NCBI RefSeq assembly: GCF_018860525.1
Contig: NZ_JAHKPM010000015.1
Span: 1 to 64,000, forward strand
Direction of reading: 5' to 3'
DNA: 64,000 bases
From: Vibrio hepatarius
Lineage (GTDB): Bacteria; Pseudomonadota; Gammaproteobacteria; Enterobacterales; Vibrionaceae
The position numbers and the translations under genes are program-made. The notes below the pieces were generated by a model. That model was given only the letters and a program-made list of their open reading frames with translations, was not told the DNA's origin and did not search any database. Below, one piece after another: positions 53,868 to 61,699 of this stretch; the first letter of the stretch is position 1, and every line of letters starts with the position of its first letter.

Positions 53868-53988
53868 CGATTAAATGACAGCATAAATGGGCATGACATC
53901 GCCGGGGACATGCCGCTCAATCATTGAGAGTAGAGAGCATGCCGGTTTGGCTGCTTATTCCCGGCCTAATACATGAAGGGAAAACGTA
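53868..53988 (+). promoter_or_regulatory. Structured GC-rich leader of sctE
   Basis: Within AT-rich surroundings this 121-bp spacer holds two inverted repeats: GGCATG...CATGCC in GGGCATGACATCGCCGGGG-ACATGCC (about 53889-53913) and GCCGG...CCGGC in CATGCCGGTTTGG...TTCCCGGCC (about 53940-53966). The ribosome binding site GAAGGG follows. This may be an mRNA structure that sets translator levels or thermal control, or a processing site; function inferred. Confidence 0.45.
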
Positions 53989-55455
53989 ATGAGTACATTC
54001 ATGAATCCCGTCTCAGCAACGACTTATGTCGCTCCTGTAGATGATAGCACCAGCGAACAGCCTGGTAATGCTGAAAAAGTGGCAGCAGAACAAGCGTCAC
54101 CGAGTCAGCCACTGCCGGGTAGCTCCGTTACGCTAAGTGCGTTATGGCGCTTACTGGAAGAGAGTAATAAAAAAGTTGCAAATGCGGTTTCACAAACAGG
54201 CGAAGCCAACTCTGAAGCGAAGAAATCGTTGATTGATCTGCAAAGAGATTCAACTATCGGTGCAATTAGGCAGCAATCAGAAGACCTTAAAGAGCAGCAG
54301 AAGTCTGAGAAAAAACGGGGACTGTTTGCAAAAATTGGTATGGCTTTGGGCATACTTGCCGCTGTTGTTGGGTCAATTTTGACTTTTGGTGGTGCAACTG
54401 GACTGATAATAGCGGCTGTCGCCGTTACTTTGGTCGTTTTACCGACTATTGCTGATAAAATTATGGAAGCTTGTGGCGTACCGGAAGAAAAACGTCAGAA
54501 GATAAAAATGGGCCTCGAAATCGCCTGTGCGGTTGCTGGGCTACTCATTGCTTTCAATCCAGCCAAGCTAATAAGTGGTATTGGTCAGGCTGCAACTAAG
54601 GCTGTTACTAAGGCAGCGACACTTGCCAAGCAAATCTCTGAAACACTGGTGAACATGCTGACAAAACTTAAGTCGGTTAACTTCGCAACCTTACTCGGTA
54701 AATCAGCATCGAGCGCGCAAAAAGCAACTAAGTTACTTGATGATGCAATTGCCGCAGTTAAATCGTTTAAAGATATTGCTACTACCGCGACCAAGCAGGT
54801 CATACAAAAAGCGGGAGACATGGCATCTAAAGCGGTGAATAAAGCTCTTGAGGCAATTAGCCAACTAAAAGCAAGTGTAGTTAAAGTATTAGATACTGCT
54901 TCCGACGCGGTTAAATCAGCTGGGAAAGCCGTTCAAGATGTGTTGGCTGGAATCAAAGATGTTGTCGCACAAGCATCTAAACTGGCTGATGATTTCTTTA
55001 ATGCAATCAAGAACCTTAGCCCTGCGAATATGCTTAAACAGCTAGAAGCTCTTGGCAGCAAAGTGTCTGAGATGCTTGTTACGCTGAAATCACTTAAACC
55101 AAGTCAGCTTCTTAATAAGGCTAAGAAGATGTTGGATGATGTTCTAGAGTCCATCAAAGATATTGGGAATTCAGAGAAAGCTGCATCTCGTGGAGCTCGC
55201 GTTGCGCAGGTGACAGAAGTTAGCTCCACTGCAGCTGATGTTGTGAGTACTGGCTATGGCGTTAAATCTGCCAAAATCATGGAAGATATGGAGAAAGCAC
55301 AGGCAGAGCAGGATGCATTGGAAGCGGCTATCCAGCAAATTATGAACATGCTTAGTCAAGCTATGCGTGCGGTTACCCACGCGTTTGAGTCTTTGTTTAA
55401 TACTAACCAATCTCATCGTGAATTTAACGATAAGATGATTTCAATTCATATGTAA
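53989..55455 (+). CDS. sctE: Type III secretion major translocator SctE (YopB/SipB/EspD/SseC family)
   Basis: 488 residues. Charged helical N-terminus with coiled coil (about 55-108), then hydrophobic stretches at 112-153 (FAKIGMALGILAAVVGSIL and GLIIAAVAVTLVVLPTI) and 174-190, then long amphipathic coiled coils rich in Ala, Lys and Ser and a hydrophobic C-terminus (about 445-478). This is the pattern of the large pore-forming translocator that inserts in the host membrane. Adjacent to sctB and its chaperone. Confidence 0.92.
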   Translation: MSTFMNPVSATTYVAPVDDSTSEQPGNAEKVAAEQASPSQPLPGSSVTLSALWRLLEESNKKVANAVSQTGEANSEAKKSLIDLQRDSTIGAIRQQSEDLKEQQKSEKKRGLFAKIGMALGILAAVVGSILTFGGATGLIIAAVAVTLVVLPTIADKIMEACGVPEEKRQKIKMGLEIACAVAGLLIAFNPAKLISGIGQAATKAVTKAATLAKQISETLVNMLTKLKSVNFATLLGKSASSAQKATKLLDDAIAAVKSFKDIATTATKQVIQKAGDMASKAVNKALEAISQLKASVVKVLDTASDAVKSAGKAVQDVLAGIKDVVAQASKLADDFFNAIKNLSPANMLKQLEALGSKVSEMLVTLKSLKPSQLLNKAKKMLDDVLESIKDIGNSEKAASRGARVAQVTEVSSTAADVVSTGYGVKSAKIMEDMEKAQAEQDALEAAIQQIMNMLSQAMRAVTHAFESLFNTNQSHREFNDKMISIHM

Positions 55456-55473
55456 AGGCTAGGGGATAATTTA

Positions 55474-56391
55474 ATGTTAGATACCAATATTAGTGTATTA
55501 TCAGCTGCGAATGCTGAAAGTGTACAAAATGTACCAGCGACATTTTCTTCACCAGAAGCTAAAGCGTCACTTAAGCAGCTAGGCTCACTTCTTAGCACTG
55601 TAACAGGTGGACAGATCACTCAAATCCCTAACTCTGTGATGGAATTGCTGGTTACTCAGGCTCAAAACCCAACCAAAGAGAATCGCAATAAGGTTGACGC
55701 TGCACTTTTAGCGTACGTACCTGAGACTGGCGAATATGATGCAAATACTGATCAAGTGACGTTCAAGAATACCTCTGGCGATACAGTGTCAGTTGTATCA
55801 CTTGCTGAACTTCTTGCTTTGTTAGCGCAGATTATTGAATCAGAGCAGAAGCTGCGTAATGAAGTGATGCAGAATAGCATTGCGGAAGGTGTAGCAATCA
55901 AGGACTTTGCTCAACTGATTGCTTCAGACAAATGTGGTGATGCCCAGCGTAAGTTTGGTATTACATTGGCAGTCTCTGTTGCGACAATGGCTTTGTCTAC
56001 TGCAGCAACCGTTAAAATGGCACAGCCAAAAGCTTTATCAGATAAGCATCTTGCCAGCACTTCTGGTCAGTATAAGGACGCTGCTGATCTTAAGAAGAAT
56101 AATCCCAAACTGTTTGATGAAATGAGCGCGACATTACAGCAAAATCGCACGCATAAGTATCAATCAGTGGCACAGATGAGCAACACTGGTGGCCAGATGG
56201 CTGGTAATGCCAATGAGATCCAACATGCTGACCAAGTGCGTCAGCAAGAGGAAATGCAAGCTTCTAAAGACTTCCAAGAGAAGCGCGCGGCTCAGCTTAA
56301 TGAATTCATTCAAAACCTGACTCAGTCTTCGTTTAAATGGAATGACGTTCTTGATGCAGTTGCTAAAGCAAGCTTGGCAACGAACCGTTAA
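55474..56391 (+). CDS. sctB: Type III secretion minor translocator SctB (YopD/EspB/SseD family)
   Basis: 305 residues with one hydrophobic segment at 161-182 (FGITLAVSVATMALSTAATV), an amphipathic N-terminal half and a C-terminal coiled coil (QVRQQEEMQASKDFQEKRAAQLNEFIQ). The layout and its place after sctE identify the second translocator. It is followed by a UUCG-type terminator hairpin that would attenuate transcription of the genes behind it. Confidence 0.9.
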   Translation: MLDTNISVLSAANAESVQNVPATFSSPEAKASLKQLGSLLSTVTGGQITQIPNSVMELLVTQAQNPTKENRNKVDAALLAYVPETGEYDANTDQVTFKNTSGDTVSVVSLAELLALLAQIIESEQKLRNEVMQNSIAEGVAIKDFAQLIASDKCGDAQRKFGITLAVSVATMALSTAATVKMAQPKALSDKHLASTSGQYKDAADLKKNNPKLFDEMSATLQQNRTHKYQSVAQMSNTGGQMAGNANEIQHADQVRQQEEMQASKDFQEKRAAQLNEFIQNLTQSSFKWNDVLDAVAKASLATNR

Positions 56392-56397
56392 GGAGCA

Positions 56398-56420
56398 GAG
56401 CGGGTTCGCCCGCTCTTTTT
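56398..56420 (+). terminator. UUCG-capped intrinsic terminator inside the T3SS operon
   Basis: GAGCGGG (56398-56404) pairs with CCCGCTC (56409-56415), closed by a UUCG tetraloop and followed by TTTTT at 56416-56420. It lies 7 bp after the sctB stop. Genes downstream must use read-through or another promoter. Confidence 0.93.
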
Positions 56421-56425
56421 AGACT

Positions 56426-57013
56426 ATGCGTAGTGTATCATTTTCAATGCCGCAAAGAACCGAGCGTGTTCATGACGTAACGCCAACAAAGCAAACTCGG
56501 GAAGAGAGTCAAACCAAGCGTGTCAGAGATGTAAAGCAAGCAGAAAAACGAACCAAAAAAAAACCACGCTTGTTTCGTATTCGCCGTAAGCCGATGACGC
56601 CTCAACATCAGAGGCAATTTGCGAAAATGCTGAATAGCTATCAACTTAAAGCGCTGCGTGATTGGCATGGTTTTAGTGAGGCACTACCAGATAAAAAACT
56701 GCTTAACGATGCACAGCTATTTATTTTACAAGCAGCCAATCATTGCCAACACCTTTATCCTGCTTCCTTACGCAAGAAGATGAAGCAATATCTAGAGTCA
56801 TTGGGTGAGCTTGGTGAGGGAATGGAAGCTGATAGTGAAGCATTGCAGCAGCTAGTTGCTTATGAGCACTATCTTGAAGGTCTGCTGTCTATGCTGGTGC
56901 TTTGCCGCAAATATGACAAGCGCGAGCGTAAATATAAAAACAAGCAACGCAAATTAAATGATGTAGAAGAAGGGGAAAACGATGAGCAGCCATACTCGTA
57001 TCGCACATTGTGA
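56426..57013 (+). CDS. Basic T3SS-locus protein of unknown role
   Basis: 195 residues, strongly basic N-terminal third (TKRVRDVKQAEKRTKKKPRLFRIRRKP) and a helical C-terminal part (MKQYLESLGELGEGMEADSEALQQLVAYEHYLEGLLSMLVLCRKYDKRERKYKNKQRK). No family recognised. It starts 6 bp after the terminator and overlaps the next gene by 32 bp, so it heads a translationally coupled set. It could be the needle-length or gatekeeper component, or an accessory; sequence alone does not decide. Confidence 0.65.
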   Translation: MRSVSFSMPQRTERVHDVTPTKQTREESQTKRVRDVKQAEKRTKKKPRLFRIRRKPMTPQHQRQFAKMLNSYQLKALRDWHGFSEALPDKKLLNDAQLFILQAANHCQHLYPASLRKKMKQYLESLGELGEGMEADSEALQQLVAYEHYLEGLLSMLVLCRKYDKRERKYKNKQRKLNDVEEGENDEQPYSYRTL

Positions 57014-57392
57014 TTTAAAAGATAGACCTCTTGACCCGTATGAGATGATCAAGAACAAATCACAGCGCTTAAGTTGGAACCAGATGTCGGATGCAGATGT
57101 ATATTTAGATAAGAAAGCTGTGATTGCGTGGTTTGAACGTTTGCGCGACTACTCTGAAAATACAGTAAAATCCATTGTTATTGATGGAATTTTAGAAAGC
57201 GAATTTCATAACATTACGTTTATTTTACGATTGGTACAAGATGATGATTTTAGAGCGATGACTTCTAAAGAGACCTACCAATTGATTTATGACTTTGTGT
57301 GTGAAATCCCCCAAGGAATAAGGGATTGGGTAGATGAAAAGGACTATCTTATGAGTCGTGATGTTTTGGCCTTGTTGTCTCGAAATCGGTGA
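56982..57392 (+). CDS. T3SS-locus protein of unknown role
   Basis: 136 residues. AAGGGGAAAACG precedes the start, which overlaps the previous gene by 32 bp. Helical, mixed charge, no recognised domain. The gene layout (a 195-residue and a 136-residue protein in series, 3' of the translocators) could be that of a split gatekeeper like YopN/TyeA, but I see no sequence support. The stop overlaps the GTG that opens the SctQ-like frame. Confidence 0.6.
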   Translation: MSSHTRIAHCDLKDRPLDPYEMIKNKSQRLSWNQMSDADVYLDKKAVIAWFERLRDYSENTVKSIVIDGILESEFHNITFILRLVQDDDFRAMTSKETYQLIYDFVCEIPQGIRDWVDEKDYLMSRDVLALLSRNR

Positions 57393-57397
57393 ATATT

Positions 57398-57970
57398 ATG
57401 AAGTATGATGCGGTAAACATAATTCCAAGTTGCACTATATCGAATGAAGTGGCGAGCAAAGTTAACCTTGTTGCGGGAACGCGCTTTGATAACCAAGCAA
57501 TAAATATAGACTTTCGCCAGTTAAAGTTAAACTCAGGTGAAGGACAAGACTGGATAGAAATCAGCCTTGTTCATATGGGTGTTGAAGCAAAAGGCTATTT
57601 GCAGGTAGCGGAAATTGAGCGCCTGTTAGGCCTTGAAATTAAACATCTAGATAAAGAATATATTGCGTATCTTATTACTCAGAATTTGGCACCACATGGT
57701 GTACATTATGTTGGCTTTGTCGATCAGACAGACAGCCTCAATTTACCGCTGCGTATTGTCACCATTTTTGAATGCGAACGCATAACGACTACTCTGTATC
57801 TTGATGTAGAGTCCATCAATATTGATGGCGATTGTCTTGAGCCTAAACCTCAAGCCCTGCCAGGAGACTTAAAGCTTACTGTAAGCTGGACTCCTTTTGA
57901 AACCGCATTAACCACGCATGAATTATCGGCTTTATCGACCGATGATGTGGTTATAGTTTATCCCAAATAA
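57398..57970 (+). CDS. SctQ-like C-ring protein lacking its C-terminal SpoA half
   Basis: 190 residues from ATG 57398 (GGTGA before it); GTG 57389 overlapping the upstream stop would add three residues. The tail, LTVSWTPFETALTTHELSALSTDDVVIVYPK, follows the start of a SpoA (FliM/FliN-like) domain (L...W...TxLTxxELxxLxxGDVv) seen in SctQ/YscQ. The rest resembles the SctQ N-terminal region. But the protein stops just after the DVVIV strand, where full SctQ (about 300 residues) goes on. It may be a short SctQ form needing a separately encoded SpoA partner, or an unrelated protein. Confidence 0.4.
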   Translation: MKYDAVNIIPSCTISNEVASKVNLVAGTRFDNQAINIDFRQLKLNSGEGQDWIEISLVHMGVEAKGYLQVAEIERLLGLEIKHLDKEYIAYLITQNLAPHGVHYVGFVDQTDSLNLPLRIVTIFECERITTTLYLDVESINIDGDCLEPKPQALPGDLKLTVSWTPFETALTTHELSALSTDDVVIVYPK

Positions 57971-57971
57971 T

Positions 57972-58268
57972 ATGCAGCCAGCGTTAAACAAAATCGAAAT
58001 CTTTCTGCTTAAAATTGAGCAAAATGAAGAAGCTGTATTTAGCCAACATCCAGATTATGTGCTTTATCCGGTTGTGCCTTTCTTCCAACTTGTCCATATA
58101 CACAATATTGAGCAGGTAATAGAAAAATTACACCAGTTTGAGACCACATTAGGTGGCTTCCTGATACGCGTTGATGGCTATGTCACGCTTGCTTGCCCTG
58201 AGTTTAGTGTTTTAGAAGAAGATCTTCGACGCTTGACCATACAATTATTAGAAATAATGAGGTTCTAA
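57972..58268 (+). CDS. Small T3SS-locus protein, possible effector chaperone
   Basis: 98 residues, mildly acidic, mixed alpha/beta, starting one base after the previous stop and ending two bases before the 901-residue gene. No family recognised. Class I effector chaperones are small (about 110-150), acidic and encoded next to their effectors, so a chaperone role for the repeat protein is a fair inference from context alone. Confidence 0.5.
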   Translation: MQPALNKIEIFLLKIEQNEEAVFSQHPDYVLYPVVPFFQLVHIHNIEQVIEKLHQFETTLGGFLIRVDGYVTLACPEFSVLEEDLRRLTIQLLEIMRF

Positions 58269-58270
58269 AC

Positions 58271-60976
58271 ATGATCTTTAGATCAACATCTGTCCCTAAC
58301 ATCGGGGCTAATCACGACAGCTCTTCACAGGGAGCGGACGGTAATGGCCCGCGTTTAACGCGAGCAACCTCATTGCTTGATGAACGTCAAATGCAGCGCA
58401 TTATCGAAAATAACTTGATGGCCAAACAGCAAACACCAGATTCTTTTTCTCTTGGGCCTACACCTTTACCAAGTGACAATGAGTCTCATGATGCTGATAG
58501 TGAGACCGATTCTGACAAAGAAACTGGTCGAGGAAAAGCGCAAACGAAGAAAAAAGTCGAAAAGGCGTATAGTGGTAAATTTAGTCCAGAGAGAAAAGCG
58601 AAAATTCATCTTGGTCTAATGGTGCCAGGTGGTATTTTAGCGCTTGCCCTTGTACCTTTTTGTCCAGTAGCTGGCGTTGCGATCGCGGCTTATATGAATA
58701 CCATACTCTGTGGTATTCACGGTGGCAAAGTGTTTAATCTCGGTGATCAGCCGGAAAACAAATCCAAAGACGAAAAACCAAACGAAGATAAGCCCGAAGA
58801 AAATGCATCGGAAAGCCCTAAACCAAAAGATCCAACAAAGGCTGAACCCGAACCAAGGCCGAACATTGATCCTGACAAAAAGGATGACGAGCCCGAAGCG
58901 GATAAAGTAAAACGTGAACGCGAGAATGATTCTCAGGGCTCAGTAATAATCAACAATACTTACAACATAGCTGGTGATACATACAATATACGTGATATCT
59001 ACCACGGTGATATCTACGTCCATGAGCGAGATGGTTCTCCACTCGGTGACACAAATACTGATGGTGCGGACAAACCAAATCTTCGTTTAGTGTCAGTCTC
59101 TACAGTTACTGATAAGGACTTATCCGATAAAGTTAAAAAAGAGTTTGGTACTCAAAGTGACTCTACTCATCCCGAGACGATGTTTAAAGCAACGGTTACT
59201 GATGGTTCTAACCAAGCGGATGTATATGTTCGGACTGATCAAAATCTATGCAACCTAATAACTCGTGCTGTTCAAACCGATGACAATACATCGGCTAATA
59301 CAGCGATAGGTCCAGATGAGTATCTATCAATAGATAGTGCTATCGATGAATATGACTTGATCGGCCCGTTGCCGATGACAACAAAAGATATTAGAAATGC
59401 AGATCGAAAACTCCAACCTCAATTTAGCACAGTAATAGATGGCTATCGAAAAGGTGAGGATGGCAAGTGGGAACCAATTAGTCCAGCAAGTGACTTTATT
59501 GGTGGTCCTGATAGTGCGCAGCGTATTTCAACTCAGCCTAAAACGCACAAAGATTCAAAAGGGGTAACGGCGAACCCAACTATAGGTAAAGAGCAGAGTA
59601 CTCAGGGTGAAGAGACCAGTACTGTGGGAGCTGACATGCCAACGGCAGCCACAACGGGTGGTCAGCCTTCAACGAATACACCGGCAGACACAGTAATAGA
59701 TGGCTATCGAAAAGGTGAGGATGGCAAGTGGAAACCAATTAGTCCAGCAAGTGACTTTATTGGTGGTCCTGACAGTGCGCAGCGTATCTCAAATCAGCCA
59801 AAAGCCCCCAAAGATTCAACAGGGGTAACGGCGAATTCAACGATAGGTAAAGAGCAGAATACTCAAAGTGACGATACCAGTACTGTGGGTGCTGACACTT
59901 CATCGACGGCTAAAACCGATGGTCCACCATCGACCAATACGGCGACAGGCACAGTAGTAGATGGCTACCGTAAGGGCCAGGACGGTAAATGGACACCGAT
60001 TAATCCAACAAGTGATTTTATCGGTGGTCCTGACAGTGCGCAGCGTATCTCAAATCAGCCCAAAACCCCCAAAGATTCAACAGGGGTAACGGCGAATCCA
60101 AGCATTAGTGATGAGGCACAAACAGCGAAAGTGGTTACACCTCAAACGCCGGTTCAATCCACGGCAGAGAGTCATTCAATCACGCCAGAGCAAGCTGAGA
60201 CTGACGGTCCATCAACACCAACGACGGGAACTACATATAAAGATAGAGCAAGCCCAACCCCAGAAGGTGAAAGTACTACCCCAAGTTTAGCTAATACTCA
60301 ACCATCAGAGGTTGCGAGAAATACCTATGTTAATGAAGTCAAACTACAAGTTGGCGCTTATGATACTAATAGGTCGGCAGACGCGGTTGCAACTGAACAA
60401 GTAGATGAGACTTTAGAATCTCATACAAGTAGTACTCATATTTCTTTTATTAAGAAGGATATTAATGTAAGTCATGAGTTGCAAACTGAGATACAGCTAG
60501 CATCGACTTCTGAAAATAATGAGAATGCAGTTCAGGATATGAATGATTCTGATAAAAGTGATAAAGCCCGCACTTTCATTAATGAAGCATACATAGATTT
60601 TAAAATGCCCATAGCAATTAGCAAACCAGCTAGAGCCGTATCAAACACGTTTAATGGTAGACTTGAGCGGCAAGAAATCGATGGAAAGGTTAAATGGGTA
60701 TTAACAAATCCTGAAGGCGAAAAGAGTCCTAGAGGTAATAAGACGGTTATTTTAAGTCATGGTAGTTCCGTCAGTGCTATGGCACGCAATTACACAAAAG
60801 TGACTAAGAATGGCGAACCTCTTTTTTATAATGTGGTCGATATAGATACAAGCAAACGTCATCACGTGAAACAGATCAATGGCTGGCTTACCAATACTAA
60901 TGAACCTTATAAAAGCTTCTTTGGTAGACACTTTGCTAGTCCTCGCCAAGATAAAAACCTAAAATTGGTTTCGTGA
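58271..60976 (+). CDS. Repeat-rich putative type III effector
   Basis: 901 residues, no family recognised. A Ser/Thr/Asp-rich N-terminus (1-100), a hydrophobic hairpin at 113-148 (LGLMVPGGILALALVPF then VAGVAIAAYMNTILC), a Lys/Glu/Pro linker (158-220), a Tyr/Ile-rich strand region with NTYNIAGDTYNIRDIYHGDIYVH (about 228-251), a stretch ending YDLIGPLP, and three tandem 87-residue repeats (387-473, 474-560 and a partial third) each opening VIDGYRKGEDGKW.PI and containing SDFIGGPDSAQRIS. The C-terminal 100 residues are charged and globular-looking. It lacks a signal peptide and lies between small sct genes and sctL, so I infer an effector or translocated membrane protein. Confidence 0.6.
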   Translation: MIFRSTSVPNIGANHDSSSQGADGNGPRLTRATSLLDERQMQRIIENNLMAKQQTPDSFSLGPTPLPSDNESHDADSETDSDKETGRGKAQTKKKVEKAYSGKFSPERKAKIHLGLMVPGGILALALVPFCPVAGVAIAAYMNTILCGIHGGKVFNLGDQPENKSKDEKPNEDKPEENASESPKPKDPTKAEPEPRPNIDPDKKDDEPEADKVKRERENDSQGSVIINNTYNIAGDTYNIRDIYHGDIYVHERDGSPLGDTNTDGADKPNLRLVSVSTVTDKDLSDKVKKEFGTQSDSTHPETMFKATVTDGSNQADVYVRTDQNLCNLITRAVQTDDNTSANTAIGPDEYLSIDSAIDEYDLIGPLPMTTKDIRNADRKLQPQFSTVIDGYRKGEDGKWEPISPASDFIGGPDSAQRISTQPKTHKDSKGVTANPTIGKEQSTQGEETSTVGADMPTAATTGGQPSTNTPADTVIDGYRKGEDGKWKPISPASDFIGGPDSAQRISNQPKAPKDSTGVTANSTIGKEQNTQSDDTSTVGADTSSTAKTDGPPSTNTATGTVVDGYRKGQDGKWTPINPTSDFIGGPDSAQRISNQPKTPKDSTGVTANPSISDEAQTAKVVTPQTPVQSTAESHSITPEQAETDGPSTPTTGTTYKDRASPTPEGESTTPSLANTQPSEVARNTYVNEVKLQVGAYDTNRSADAVATEQVDETLESHTSSTHISFIKKDINVSHELQTEIQLASTSENNENAVQDMNDSDKSDKARTFINEAYIDFKMPIAISKPARAVSNTFNGRLERQEIDGKVKWVLTNPEGEKSPRGNKTVILSHGSSVSAMARNYTKVTKNGEPLFYNVVDIDTSKRHHVKQINGWLTNTNEPYKSFFGRHFASPRQDKNLKLVS
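59429..60105 (+). repeat. Three tandem 261-bp coding repeats
   Basis: ACAGTAATAGATGGC recurs at 59429, 59690 and (as ACAGTAGTAGATGGC) at 59951, exactly 261 bp apart. The first about 110 bp of copies 1 and 2 are almost identical at nucleotide level, and copy 3 has more synonymous changes and is cut short. The repeats lie in one reading frame of the 901-residue protein. Confidence 0.95.
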
Positions 60977-61006
60977 ATAAAGCTGCCAAAATCCTACATA
61001 CCGTAA

Positions 61007-61040
61007 AAAAAGACTAAGTTCAGATTTAGTCTTTTTTTTT
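61007..61040 (+). terminator. Intrinsic terminator before sctL
   Basis: AAAGACTAA (about 61009-61017) pairs with TTTAGTCTTT (about 61025-61034), followed by a long T-run. It separates the 901-residue gene from sctL, so sctL-sctV-sctU need their own promoter or read-through. Confidence 0.88.
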
Positions 61041-61102
61041 CTTTTGGGCCATGAAGACCTTGTCCAGTAAGCTTAGCGCACTGATGAAATGAGGTGTTTC
61101 TC

Positions 61103-61699
61103 TTGTACATTGAACTTGAACCAGAGCAGCGAGTGATTCCTAAGATCACGTTTAAGCGCAGCCATAATTCTAACGTAATTAAAAAGTCAGAAGTCCGCTG
61201 TTTTCAAGAAGCCCAAGCCCTTGTAATGGCTATGCAAGAGCGCGCGGAAGAATGTCAGACCATTCTTGAGCAGCAAGTTGTTCAGATGATCGAAGACAAG
61301 GAAAAGGCGCTCAACGAATATGTTGAAGAGTCATACAATAATGTAATTGAAAACTGGGTGGAATGGCAAAATGACTGGTTTGAGAATGCTGAATCTAAGC
61401 TGGTTGATTTACTTAGTGCGCAACAGAGACAGCTTAATGAACTCAAAGAAGAGCTAAAAATCTCCGTCATCAAAGCGGTAAAAGAGCGTCTGGTAAAGCT
61501 TAATCAAAGTGAACATCTAATAAGCCACCTAATTGAAGTACTTCATGCTGAAGTCGATGATGAATCTAAGAATTTATCGGTAGAGAAAATTACTCAAGAA
61601 GATGGCGTCACGTTAACTATTGAGAATGAAGATAGTATTGTTAGTATCAACACAGCTAGCCTTATTACTGAGTTGAGATTGAGTTTGGACCAATTATGA
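61103..61699 (+). CDS. sctL: Type III secretion stator protein SctL
   Basis: 198 residues from TTG 61103, which has GAGGTG at 6 bp; a GTG at 61094 is the other option. FliH/YscL-like: FQEAQALVMAMQERAEECQTILEQQVVQMIEDKEKALNEYV coiled coil, then KAVKERLVKLNQSEHLISHLIEVL and a short acidic beta part. It links the ATPase SctN to the C-ring and regulates it. The stop overlaps the sctV start (ATGA). Confidence 0.85.
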   Translation: MYIELEPEQRVIPKITFKRSHNSNVIKKSEVRCFQEAQALVMAMQERAEECQTILEQQVVQMIEDKEKALNEYVEESYNNVIENWVEWQNDWFENAESKLVDLLSAQQRQLNELKEELKISVIKAVKERLVKLNQSEHLISHLIEVLHAEVDDESKNLSVEKITQEDGVTLTIENEDSIVSINTASLITELRLSLDQL

